DNA from: Allacma fusca
Lineage: Eukaryota; Arthropoda; Collembola; Symphypleona; Sminthuridae
NCBI GenBank assembly: GCA_947179485.1
Contig: OX359246.1
Location: 3,472,001-3,536,000 of the forward strand
Length of the DNA stretch: 64,000 nt
Direction of reading: 5' to 3'
Of the stretch, positions 36,611 to 47,519 are shown piece by piece (the stretch's first letter is position 1; each line of letters starts with the position of its first letter). The notes beneath the pieces were generated by a model. The model saw only the letters and a list, made by a program, of their open reading frames with translations. It had not been told where the DNA came from and made no database searches. Made by a program: the position numbers and the translations under genes.

Positions 36611-38009
36611 TTTCACAAATTTTTCTACATTGTGCCATGATTTTTTTCCTTGAATTTAATTGAATTTGCAAGAAATTCCTCAAATTTTAAGTCCTCAATA
36701 AAATACGCTAAATTTTGTAAATATGGTCCTTTTCATATACTTTGGCCGTAAATGTTACATGTATTGCCAATAAGTTTCCCAAATTAAATTAAGTCCTCCA
36801 AGCTCTGTAATTTAGCCCATAATTCCCATTGCCTTTTCAGTTCCATATTTTATATTGACCCAGTGAGAGTATCCGGGCTTCCGAAGTTTGCCCAACCCCC
36901 CACGAAAAGGAGATGATCCCGTTGAAAACCTAATGTGTGCAAATGGAGGAACGGAGGGAAAAACAGTTTACAAATGAAAACAAATTTCCACATGCTTCCC
37001 ACTCCGGCTCGCAATACATGTCCCGAATTCAGAATAGGTGTTTTTACAGAAACAATCCTATTTTTCTGGATGTTATGTCCGGGAAGAGGAGAATTTCCCG
37101 GGATAACGGGATGTTTCCAGGAACTCACCACACACATTGCACATTTTTTCGGGCTAGTTAGTATTCGTGCCGAATAAGCGTCATTACATTGGTGGAGGCG
37201 CTATACTTTGTCTCAATGGCTTTGTAATGTTAGCCCATTTTCAAGGGTGATTTCCTCCTTTGTCAGCGTCCCATATGAACACATGTAAATACAAATCATC
37301 CTTGGATATAGGCAAGCCAATGGCAAACTCCTATTTTTTACGTTCCTCAAAAGAACCATCCACTTTAAGGTTTTATGCTGAAAACCCCATGAACAAAATT
37401 CAAAGTGCTTTTCTTCCTTTTGCAAATGCCTGCGTAAAATTTTTATACAATTGCATCAAATATTTTTCAAAATTTTTATCCCTTTCCCAAATTCTTTCAC
37501 CAAATATTTTCTGAAAGGGAAACATTTCAATAATTTGTATCTAAAAATTTGTCACCCTAATATTTATTTTGCAAATTACAAAAATAGAAAAATATTTAGA
37601 AACTTTTTTGAAGGCTGCGTATTTTTCTGCAAAAACATTTTCCTGTAGATTTTTTCATGAAACATTAAGTAAAAAAATGTGGGCAAATTTCGGGACAAAA
37701 AAGAAAAAACCAGGATTTTAGCGAGTTTTGATTGGCGCCGTCAAAAACGTCCATTTTTGTCGTCTTTATTGTAAAAAAATTAGACACATGGTTGACGCAT
37801 ATGGCTGAAATTGGCATTTTGAAGGGAAAAGGGTGAGGATAAGGAAAATGCGTAAAAGACGCTGTCAAATAAACAAAAACATGTTGGGATTCTTTTTCAG
37901 TCAGAACTGCTGGAGACACAAATGCGGGCAATGTTGCGTACAAACCCTGTGTTAGTTTAATCCTCGCTATAATCACTTCTTGGAATGCGTTTTTTACTGC
38001 GTGCATAGA

Positions 38010-38808
38010 TACACGGTCTCCAAAATATTTTAACCATTACCCAATTTAAAGGGTGGGATTAAAACCTTTCAAACCCATTTTTAAAGACGATTTTTTACGC
38101 TTCAGGTTAAGACAAAATAGTTGCATGGTTTTAACATTTTTTGCTTTTTGACCTAGTGACCTTTCAATATTTGACCTGGGTTAACAAAATTATTAAATTT
38201 AAACAAAAATTTTTAATTATTACTGTAGAATTCTGTGAGCCTACATGTTGACCCAGGTCAAAACAAAATATTTAAAAAAACCCAAAAAATATTTTACTGA
38301 ACGCAATTGCCTTTAGTGATATTAAAATTTGACCCAGGTCAAAGGAAAACATTAGCCTTTTCAAATTTTTATCTTTCAATGAGCATGAATGTTGACCCAG
38401 GTCAAAGTAAATATTAAACAATTCAAAAACCAATACCCTCAATTTTCCTCCTGACCTCTGCGACCTTAAAGTTCGACCCAGGTCAAAGGAAAACATTTTA
38501 AGCAAATTCACGCTTGGATCTTTGAATGACCATGAATGTTGATCCAGGTCAAAGTAAATGTTAACAAATTCAAAAGCCATTTCCCGCAATTTTCCTCCTG
38601 ACCGTTATGACCTTAAAGTTTGACCCAGGTCAAAGGAGAAAATTAAAAAAAATCACAAATGAGTCTTTGAAAGATCATGAATGATGCCCCAGCCCGAAGT
38701 AAATACTAAAAAATCAAAAATCATTTTCCTAAATTTTCCTCCTGACCTCTGTGACCTTAAACATTGACCTAGGTCAATGTAAATGTTGTTACTTATGAAC
38801 ACCCTGTA
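38010..38808. mobile_element. Candidate non-autonomous DNA transposon carrying ~145-bp repeats
   Basis: The left end is TACACGGTCTCCAAAATATT at 38,010. The right end (reverse complement from 38,808) is TACAGGGTGTTCATAAGTAA. They match as imperfect terminal inverted repeats of the mariner-like TACAGGGTG type and both abut TA. The interior is mostly the tgacccaggtcaaa repeat, and there is no transposase frame. The match is imperfect, and the ends could be coincidental. Confidence 0.3.
38130..38785. repeat. ~145-bp repeat with tgacccaggtca, about 4 copies
   Basis: The landmark ttttcctcctgacc recurs at 38,443, 38,590 and 38,734 (147 and 144 bp). Each unit also contains gaccttaaagtttgacccag and gtcaaaggaaaa, then tttgaatgaccatgaatgtt, then a second gacccaggtcaaagtaaa. 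At 38,761-38,780 the last copy forms a perfect 20-bp palindrome, acattgacctaggtcaatgt. Confidence 0.88.
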
Positions 38809-38859
38809 CAATGTCTGGGAAAAAGGAAATAGGGGGATCGAAAAAAATGAAGCACACGC

Positions 38860-38900
38860 GACCAGCAGTTGTTGTTGCTGCTCCTGCTGCTGTTCCTGAG
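38860..38900. repeat. CTG/GTT trinucleotide-rich tract
   Basis: A short run of gttgttgctgctcctgctgctgtt, coding poly-Gln on the minus strand in an isolated frame. It is intronic low-complexity sequence. Confidence 0.7.
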
Positions 38901-41660
38901 CAAACACGCATTTGAATGGGTTTTGATGAGACAAGTTCAACTTTCCCTTTCAAATACACACACGCACAAGCCCATAAACAAGATTTTGAGAAAAGGGGCC
39001 GAGGCACGGGCACAAATGTCTCTTTTCCGGGAGAAAAAAACTTTCCCACACACTCACGAGGAGAAGCGACAAGAGATCCATTTTTCTATCATTTCCTCCG
39101 CACACAAACACTTATCCACACAGAGCAGCCCATAAGTGGAGGCATGGACGTTGATAAATAGATACATGCACCTCAAGCCAAAAAATCTCAATTGATAAAT
39201 TTTTTCTTGCAAGAAATCACGTGCCGTATCAACCAAATGTCCCACCAACTTCAACAACACCCTCTCAAATATGGAGATTTGCAAGTTCTCCGGAAAATTT
39301 AATCTTTGAGGTTTTTCGGGGAAAATATTTGACACAAAAGTTTCTTGAGCATTTTTCATTCAGGCATACTTGCGTATAAAATTTTTACTTCTGGAAAATC
39401 GCAAAAACGTTTTTACATTTCTGCAAACGAGTTTTTGCAAACGCATGTTTTTCGTAAAATTTAAACCCGTAATTTTTTGCGTCAATTCAAATTTAAATAA
39501 TTTTTGTAAAAGATAAATATTTTGCTGGAAAATGTTTTCAAGAGAAATGTTTCTTAAGAAAACATTTACGCGTCATTTTAGTAATGTTGGTAAAATTTTT
39601 GTATTTTCATGAGAAATTTTACGATCATTTGAAAATTTTACGTGTTGCAAAAGTTTTGAGGGAAATTTGATGTTTTTTTGTGTATCAACCATGGGTTTGT
39701 TGAAATTCAAGGGAAATTTCTCAAGTATTGTTTTGGAGGGTTGAAAAATAAAAATAAGGGGAATGAAAATAAATAAGGGCGCCCGTAAAATATCAGGGCT
39801 AAAAATCTTACGGTGAAAACTTGTAAGGACAAAATACATGTTGCTATGTTCATAAAAATAAAGAAAGATAAACTGATCTAATACGCTAAAAATGGGGTAT
39901 GTTCAAAAACATCAAATGTATACATATCTGGGGAAAGTTTTTTTAAGCCGTCTAAATTTATAGAAATGTTGGGGTATAAAAAACCTACACTACATTACAG
40001 GATACGAGGCTGACGGCTGAGGGACGTTTGTTTTTATGGGGCTCTAAAATAGCGGGACATTATACTGCACTCTTTCTGTACGTATATATATGTGCTGACG
40101 GTGCGTGCGTCAAAATTTTACGGGCGAAACCATACAAGTACCCAGAAGATGAGGGTGCCCAGGAACAATTGTATTCCAAATTCAAATATCCCATTTCAAA
40201 AATATTTTTAAAATTTCCTATAGATTTTTATAGGATTTTGCAAAACCCTTTTAAATTTCAATCCAGCTGAATATAAACAGCATAATATCAAATTTTTTGG
40301 TGTTTTCGATTTTTTATCAAACCAGAATTTTTGCTGGAATTTTTTTCGAAAAAAAATGTTTCGACAATCATCTCGATTTTATGGGTGGCTCTTGTTTCCC
40401 TTTTGCGCCATTGTACTTGACGTTTGTGTAATTAAAAGATATGTGAAATATTTAGCAATGGCGGGATTAAAATTTGTTAATTTTTTTTATGATTCGGGGT
40501 TAAAATTACTTACAATTTTTTCTAAAATGGGAAGTTACAAATGTTCTTAAATTCGAGTATTATTTTTTTGTAAAATTGGGGATGAATTTTTTTATAAAAC
40601 TACCTGGTTGATTTTTCCACTAAAATTTCGGTTTAAAATATATGTAAAATTGGAATCTAAAATATTTATTAAATTGGATTTTTAAAACTTGAAAATTTGC
40701 CCAATACCAGACCAAGTTAGAAAAATATTTTGAGCACCACTTGCAAATATGTAAGTAAGAACATATGGGGGCAGACCGTATTTGAAGGACTTGGGTGCCC
40801 GGAATTTGACAGTCGTTCCTGTACTTCCTCGCGGAGTGAACTTTCTCGTCAAGTTTATATGTCCTTGGGATTATTACGGCGGAAAAGGTGCTGCGACCAA
40901 ATAGCTGTGACATTGTTATTTCTTTAATAAGGGGATAAATTTTCTGGGTTGTTACAAAAGTGAAGTGGGTAATTTTTTCCCTGTAATCGTTTTGCCTTTT
41001 CCCATCCAGTACCATTCCAAATGGTCTAAATTTTTTTCTCCACTGAAAATATTTTTCAAACCCGCAAACTTCTCCGCGCGTCTTAAAAACACGTTCCTGG
41101 GAAATGTCATGAAATAAATACCCAGGAAGATGAAGCTTCCCAAATTTTAAAGCATACATTTTACACAGAAAATTTTAACAGCAAAATATTTCTTTCTTTT
41201 TCGAATTTTCCTAATCCTAGTATTTATCAATAGCTACTTAGAATGCAACTATTTTTATAGAATTTGACTGAAAATACCACACAAACAAATAATTATTTGT
41301 ACGTACAAACAGTTCATAAAATTCAACAATTCATTTCAAAAATATTAGATTTTTTTAAAATTTTATTTGACCAATTTAAGGTTATGTGGCTATTTGTGTA
41401 AATTTAACAAATTTTGAAAAAAATCTCATGTTTAACAACTAGATTAAAAAATTTTAGCAAATTTTGTTCTAAAATTTTGGGGTTTTCCAGTTTTTTAAAA
41501 TTTGATTAATTCTACCAGAAATTTTACATGTAACCGAATAATTCATAAAATGTTAAACCATTTGACCCTAGTTTTATGTGTGGACAATTTTCGAATTTTT
41601 GACCAAAAAATATGAACTGATGATGTTCAGAAATTTTGTAAACTTTACCCGTTTTTTCAG

Positions 41661-41876
41661 AATCTGGAAGCCTCTGCTCAAAACATACATGTTCACCTGG
41701 CGCCATTTGCACGGAGCGTAATAACGAGGCTGTTTGTGAATGTCCGGCGTGCCCATCGGACTATGACCCGGTTTGTGGTTCAGATGGCGTTTCCTACCAG
41801 AATGAGTGCCGCCTCAAAATGGAAGCTTGCCTCACACAAAATGACAAAGTTCATAAGTTGTACAATGGTTTATGCA
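41661..41876 (+). CDS. AGRN: Agrin exon: follistatin-like domain FS5
   Basis: One complete FS domain. The acceptor is cccgttttttcag at 41,660 and the donor is A|gtaagt at 41,877. Both ends are phase 1. Ten cysteines: [37 protein letters not shown] and GLC. The exon ends after the last cysteine with a lone A. Joined to the microexon this gives Asn (AAT), and joined directly to FS6 it also gives Asn (AAT). This exon therefore reads correctly with or without the microexon. The linker after Cys10 is the one that changes length. Confidence 0.93.
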
Positions 41877-42291
41877 GTAAGTTTTAATTTTTTTTCGTTT
41901 ATTGCAATATCATCAAAATTGTGCAAACATTTGAATCAAATTTGTCTGTTTTACATATTTTTTTAGCAAACCCCTTTAATTGCGTTTTCTAGCTAAACGT
42001 GGTATTGTCTTGTTAAATATTTGCAAAAGATTTGTAAATTAATTTATTTGTGTAAAATACTTTTTTACCCTTATCCCTGTGGCATGGAAATCAATTTGTG
42101 TGGTGTACCAAATTTTTCTGAAATGTAAAATGAAATTTGGTAACATTGCTTGACCCGGATGTTTTTGCAGGGGGAAATATAGTTGGGTGTAAAAATTGTC
42201 GGTAGTTACTCAGTGGTTCTTAAAATTTGAGTGTTTTATTTTTAAAATAGTTATTACGGTAAATTTGATTTTCTCCTTTGCTTAATTACAG
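41877..42291 (+). other. AGRN: Agrin intron between FS5 and microexon
   Basis: A 415-bp AT-rich intron (gtaagt...attacag). No repeat array is seen. It ends with a good pyrimidine tract, ttctcctttgcttaattaca. Confidence 0.6.
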
Positions 42292-42318
42292 ATCTAATTC
42301 GTGATTTTAACCCTTACG
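42292..42318 (+). CDS. AGRN: Candidate 27-nt agrin microexon
   Basis: Twenty-seven bases lie between a strong acceptor (ttctcctttgcttaattacag) and a consensus donor (G|gtaagat). With the A that ends FS5 it reads N-LIRDFNPY, and its last G joins AT of FS6 to make Asp. It is phase 1 at both ends, divisible by three and free of stops, so it can be included or skipped without shifting the frame. Inclusion lengthens the FS5-FS6 linker from two residues (Asn-Gly) to eleven without adding cysteines. Vertebrate agrin is known for microexons (the y and z inserts), but those are in the LamG region; one here would be a different insert. The call rests on splice signals and frame only. Confidence 0.6.
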
Positions 42319-45052
42319 GTAAGATGGGCTTTAATGCGGGTTTCATTTTTTTGATTTGCACCTTTTGCAATAAGACGCAATGCAATTACACCTGAGCTTT
42401 TCGTTTATTTTCTGCGATTTGTTGATTCTCGGATTTCAAATTATATCAACGTTGTTTTTTTTACGCTTTTCAATTTTTTAAGAATCCACCATTTGTTTAT
42501 TTTTAATTGCTTAAACCCATTTAAACCATTTAAAAAGTATTTTTTGGCTTTTTTATTTTTTGAAGTATTTCACGCTATTATTTGAAATTTATATGTTTTT
42601 CTGATATTTGATTTCCAGCTTAACCCATTTTGTACCGATTTTCGTATCCAAGAGCATACTTGGGATTTGTTGTGGATATTGTCCGTTTTAAACTAAGAAT
42701 TTTTATGGTTTACCGAATTTTATCTCTTATAGGAATTGGATATATCAATTTTTAGGCACTGCCAAATATGACTTTTTAACCATTTTTATCAGCTCACTAA
42801 ATTTTGAGCGGATATAAATTTTTATAATTTCTCCAATATTTACCAGTTGCCCAACGTTTACCCTTTCCTAAATTTTTACTATTCATCCAATGTTACGCTT
42901 GTCCCAGATAGCATTTTACCAATCTAATTAATTTGACTAAGAATTAGGAACCTACCAATTTTTACCATTTTAGTGATTTTTTTATCGATTTTTACGGGCT
43001 TACTAATTATTGTTTTTTTCGGTTTCTATTTATTATTATTTTGAATTTTTTACCCATTTTTACCTTTAGCAAATTTTACCTTTTACAAACATTTTCAGTG
43101 TTTCTAATTTTATCATTTGACTAATGTATTACAAACTTTTACAACTATTTTGTAAATGTTTAAGTTTTACCAAAATTGTATGATGAAGTTGTATGTTAAG
43201 CTAAGAAAATTAAGTTTTATAATTTTTACCGATTTTACTACTCAACTAATTTGATCAATGAACCAATTTATTAACACTGAATCAATTTTTACCACTAATC
43301 ACCAATTTTAGGGCTAAACAAATTTTTACCACTTTCAAATTTTTACACCACTTTCAAATTTTTGCCGTTCCTCCAAATTTTATCCTAATTCGAATTTTAA
43401 CCGCTGCTTCAATTTTTACCGCTGCTCCAATTTTTACCGCTGAACCAGTTTTTACCACGAAACCAATTTTTACTATAAATCCAATTTTTACCATAAAATC
43501 AATTTTTAAAGCTGAACCAGTTTTTACCACTAAACACCAATTTTTAGGGCTAGACCAAGTTTTACCATTATTCCAATTTTTACCACTTTCAAATTTTTAC
43601 ACCACTTTCAAATTTTTGCCGTTCCTCCAAATTTTGTCGTAATTCGAATTTTAACCGCTGCTTCAATTTTTACCGCTGCTCCAATTTTTACCGCTGAACC
43701 AGTTTTTACCACGAAACCAATTTTTACTATAAATCCAATTTTTACCATAAAATCAATTTTTAAAGCTGAACCAGTTTTTACCACTAAACACCAATTTTTA
43801 GGGCTAGACCAAGTTTTACCATTATTCCAATTTTTACCATTTTCAAATTTTTACACCACTTTCAAATGTTTGCCATTGCTCCGATTTTTATCGCAATTCC
43901 AATTTTTACCGCTGAACCAGTTTTTACCACGAAACCAGTTTTTACCATAAAACCTATTTTTACCATAAAACCTATTTTTCCGCTGAACCAGTTTTTACCA
44001 CGAAACAAATTTGTACCATAAAACCAACTTTTACCGCTGAACCAATTTTAACACTAAATAAATTTTTACCACTGAACCAATTTTTACCAATAAATAAATT
44101 GTTACCCTTAAAAATTTGTTTATCATTAAACCAATTTTTACTACATTTGCCATTGGTACTAGCTATGCTATGAACTTCTTATATTTTTTACCACTTCTTA
44201 TAATTATGTCTATTCACAACGTTTCACAATTTCAAATATTTCCCACTTTGTACTACATCAAATTCGTTCACGTTTCGCTACTTGCTAATTTCACCACCTT
44301 AATACTATTACGACAGTTACGAGCTATTACTCTTTTCCCTTTGATAGTTTTAAAGTTAAAAGCTGATTTTTGATAGTAGCTTATTTAAGGCCTGAGTGTT
44401 TGTAGTTTGAACAAAATTTGTCGGTTTTACCGTTTTGAAAGGAGTAATTTGAAATATGTCCGGTTTGTTCTTCTCAACCCAATCCCAAGTTAAATGCATT
44501 CATCAAGCTTTCTTTCCTGTTTTTTGTGTTAGAACAATTTTCATGTTTGGTGCTTTACCCGACAACGGTACGTGCTTAAAATTTTGCATGCTTGTATTAC
44601 TGCAGAGAGAAAATAGGATTTAAATAGGATTGTTTGAGGACTGTCCCTCTCTCCCAGATTTGCTTGAACTGACTGTGTTTGGCGAATGTACTGGTTATGA
44701 TTTGCATAAAAATGTCGGGCGCATGTTTTACATTGGCAATTTGAAAGCTTTCTTTAGGAAGGACTGCCATTAGGAGGATAATAGGAAGGAAATTGCAACC
44801 ACAAAACATGAAAATTGCGCAACTTTTGCTATGCATTCTCAAAATGACACAATTAGACCCAAAAGTAATGTTAGCATATAAAAAAATTGTTTTGATGCAG
44901 CATAAGATCTCACGCTGATATTTTCACCCGAGCAATTTGTGGGCATTAGAGAATCATAAAATGACATTGAATTTTAAATGGGAAAAATTTCCCAAGGGAA
45001 TGGAAATTCGGAGGGAAATCAATGCTAAATGGGAAAACTTGAATTGGTTTAG
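42319..45052 (+). other. AGRN: Agrin intron between microexon and FS6
   Basis: A 2.7-kb intron that contains the 43,300-44,110 higher-order array. The rest (42,340-43,280 and 44,120-45,040) is AT-rich, with complex sequence at 44,380-45,040. No exon is supported. Confidence 0.7.
43290..44110. repeat. Accaatttttacc array with a 254-bp higher-order repeat
   Basis: Monomers of 17-18 bp (ccaatttttaccgctgaa and variants) are organised into a higher-order unit. The landmark gggctaga/gggctaaa occurs at 43,311, 43,547 and 43,801. The second and third units are 254 bp apart and nearly identical; the first is 236 bp, missing one 18-bp monomer. This is satellite-like structure generated by unequal exchange. 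Confidence 0.92.
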
Positions 45053-45153
45053 ATGGCTGTGACCGGAAACAATGTGACTTTTACGCAGTTTGTATTTCCG
45101 ACCCGGAAACTTCCGAAACCAAATGTATTTGCCCGGAAAATTGCACGCGGGAG
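45053..45153 (+). CDS. AGRN: Agrin exon: EGF-like half of FS6
   Basis: This exon codes for the first half of an FS domain. The acceptor is ttggtttag at 45,052 (phase 1) and the donor is GAG|gtaagc at 45,154 (phase 0). Six of the ten cysteines are here: GCDRKQC, YAVC, TKCIC and ENC. The Kazal half is in the next exon, with the frame continuing exactly. ENCTRE contains N-C-T, an N-glycosylation sequon. All FS exons before this one are single, so an intron inside the domain is a change of pattern; FS9 shows the same split. Confidence 0.92.
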
Positions 45154-46635
45154 GTAAGCCTATCTTTCAAATGTGATACAGTCCGGCATCAATATATACG
45201 CGCCCCTAGATAAATTCTTGAAATTAAATTTTTTTGCAAATTTCTCAAAGTTTTTAAAACTCAGAAAAAAGCGATATCGGGTCGACTGGGAAGCTTTCAC
45301 ACAAGAAATTTGACCCTTGAACTTGAACTTGACCTTACACTTCCTAAGATGAACGATGGTTCACTTGAATGAACGTGAACTCAAACTTGATCATTGACCT
45401 CACACTTGACCTTGATATTTTGTTTTCGTTTTCAGAATGCACACAAAATACTTGACCTCGCACTTGAACTTGACCTTTGTTTTTCGTTTTGAGAATTCAA
45501 AAAACATACTTGACCTCGTACTTCAACTTGACCTTTAATACTTGTTTTGAGAATTCAAAAAACTTGACCTCACACTTGAACTTGAACGTCTTTAAAATTC
45601 AAACATTCCAGGACCTTTGATTTTCGTTTTGAGAATTCTAAAGCATAACTAACCACGTACTTAAACTTGACCTTTTGTTTTTTTCAGAATTTATACAACA
45701 TACTTGACCTCACACTTAAACTTGACCTTTGTTTTGAGAACTAAAATATGAACATTCACCGACATTTGAGCTGATATTCTATTTTCCTTTTAAGAATTCC
45801 GCCAAACAACGTTGACCTCACACTTGAACTTGACCTAAAATTTCCCTTTAGGAATTTATACAACATCCTTTATCCCAACCCCCTCCAACCCCACCTTGAA
45901 TTTTACTTTCAAAAAACTTGACCTAACACTTGACCCTCAAACTCAACCCTAATCCTTAACTTCTCTCTTACTCCAAATTAACCCCAGCCTTCAGCACTTT
46001 AAAACTTGACACTGAACTTCAAATGCCCTCAAATCTTGACCTTTGACCTTGAACAAACTCTGACCTTAAATCTGCCTCCAACTAAACTGTCTCCCCTCAA
46101 GCTCGAACTCCAACTTGCATTTAAATCCCCAAATGACCGTCAATTTTATTTCACCTTGTTTGACCTTTGACCTCACTTCAACTCTCACTTGACATCGTTG
46201 ACCTTTACTGACATCAAGTTTAGCCCCCAAAAAAAATCAAATAAAAAAACCCAGTCTCATTCCTCCATTTTATAATTCCTGAACCTGAAGTTGACCTCAT
46301 TGACCTCGATTGACCTCTCTAAATTTTTACTTAAACATTAAGTTTAACCCCAGTCTTAAATAATTTCCAAATTCAAGTCCGAAAGTTTGAAGTGTGCCTT
46401 GGGCAGAGCTCTGGCACAATGCAGATTCCCTTGGAGTTAGTTTTGGTCTTGGAAGCGGAGTGTCTGTGAAGAAGTGAATTGATTTGGGAAATGTGATAAG
46501 TTGGGGAATTGTAATGTATGGAATTTGTAGACACTGCTTTTGAGTGGATTGACTTCGGAGGAGTTTCGTTGAGGGAGAGAGTCACAATGTTTTAATCCTA
46601 TCTTAATGTATGACTTGGGCTATGTATTTATGCAG
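45154..46635 (+). other. AGRN: Agrin intron splitting FS6
   Basis: A 1.5-kb phase-0 intron (gtaagc...tatgcag) separating the EGF-like and Kazal halves of FS6. Most of it is the cacttgaacttgacct array. Confidence 0.85.
45300..46360. repeat. Cacttgaacttgacct-rich repeats
   Basis: Between 45,310 and 45,850 a unit of about 75-90 bp combines cttgacctcacacttgaact, tgacctttgttttcgttttg and agaattcaaaaaa. Beyond 45,900 only scattered tgacct words remain. Confidence 0.8.
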
Positions 46636-46759
46636 AGTGGGCTGTGGAACTCCGTGGTGTGTGGGACGGATGGGATGACGTACAGCAGCGAGTGTGAGTT
46701 GCGGAGAGCGGCTTGTCAACATCACAAAGTCATTTTCGTCGCATCCAAAGGCCATTGTG
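46636..46759 (+). CDS. AGRN: Agrin exon: Kazal half of FS6
   Basis: This exon completes FS6. The acceptor is tatttatgcag at 46,635 (phase 0) and the donor is G|gtgagt at 46,760 (phase 1). It supplies the last four cysteines: SVVCGTDGMTYSSEC, AAC and GHC. The residues before the Kazal core (SGLWNS) are unusual, since most FS domains here have Pro before the V/I-C; the loop may differ in shape. The exon has a higher GC content than its neighbours. Confidence 0.93.
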
Positions 46760-46917
46760 GTGAGTCCCGTTCCAAGCCCAAATCTCAAATTCATCCATCA
46801 ACATTTCATTTTCTCAATCCTTTCAGGATACTTTCCCCAAAATTAACATCCACCTACATATATTCCCAATTCACTTAAATCCTGGCTACAGTGCACTCCA
46901 ACTGTTACAGCATCCCT

Positions 46918-46951
46918 GGGAGAAAAAAATATTTTCAGGAGATTTTCTCCC
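46918..46951. other. Hairpin with 9-bp perfect stem
   Basis: gggagaaaa at 46,918-46,926 is complementary to ttttctccc at 46,943-46,951, with a 16-nt loop. It lies next to a transposon-end-like sequence (cagtgcactcc at 46,889). Confidence 0.6.
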
Positions 46952-47086
46952 TTAAAAAAATAATATTAAAATATAATAAAAAATTTTTCGCGGATTTTCC
47001 CTTTTGGGTTTTTTTTTAAAAAGGGCCGTTTTAACGAAATTTTACTTTACACAATTTCCATAAAATATTTGGAAGGCTGTGATGTA

Positions 47087-47108
47087 CAGTGCCGTATGAA
47101 AATTATGG
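47087..47108. mobile_element. Tc1/mariner-like end (fragment)
   Basis: After TA at 47,085, cagtgccgtatgaaaattat and the following gg resemble the TACAGTGCCGTGCAAAAATTATGG style of Tc1/mariner inverted-repeat ends. No inverted partner or transposase frame was found. Confidence 0.3.
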
Positions 47109-47298
47109 AGAGGATGAGAAATCCAATATTTCTTCCAGCCCGTGTGTTAATGAACGGGAGAGTTCGGGCTGGCAACAAGTTTGTAGTAAAAAGGGCGGGA
47201 AAAATCGAAAGTGTCATTTGGGGCTGGGACAAAAGAAAAATGATTAAGGGAGTGTTGATTCCTGGGATTTACATAGGTTCACTTGGGACCATCCATAG

Positions 47299-47314
47299 AC
47301 ACACACACACACAC
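47299..47314. repeat. CA microsatellite
   Basis: A short uninterrupted (AC)n tract of eight units. Confidence 0.9.
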
Positions 47315-47519
47315 AAATCATCCCACATCACTCATTGTCTAACGTCAGGTATAGCAATAACATAGGGTTCGTACATATGAGTCCATATGGTGCCTTCCTG
47401 GGACATCGGGTCTAAATTTATCATTACGCCCCCCTACGTTTATATTGAGGTCAAAGGTAAAACTAGCAAAATGTATTTTATTTTTGTATTTTGTAAGCAC
47501 ATTGCGTATTTATATTTTA

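Larger units (their letters stand above)
33481..41660 (+). other. AGRN: Agrin intron FS4-FS5 (8.2 kb)
   Basis: The second-largest intron. It contains several tandem arrays, two transposon-like segments (35,189 and 38,010-38,808) and a weak FS-like relic at 34,999-35,090. A 179-codon minus-strand open frame (40,620-41,159) shows no recognisable domain and is not called. Ordinary sequence lies at 34,430-34,980, 35,300-35,640, 36,820-37,430, 38,820-39,350 and 39,900-41,150. Confidence 0.7.

Noticed and set aside
36840-36862. Possible short exon after gccttttcag
   Set aside because: The candidate donor gtgaga gives 22 nt, which breaks the phase 1-1 pattern.
40620-41159. 179-codon minus-strand open frame
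   Set aside because: Long for this composition but without any recognisable domain, signal or splice context; aromatic- and Lys-rich content fits antisense of AT-rich DNA.
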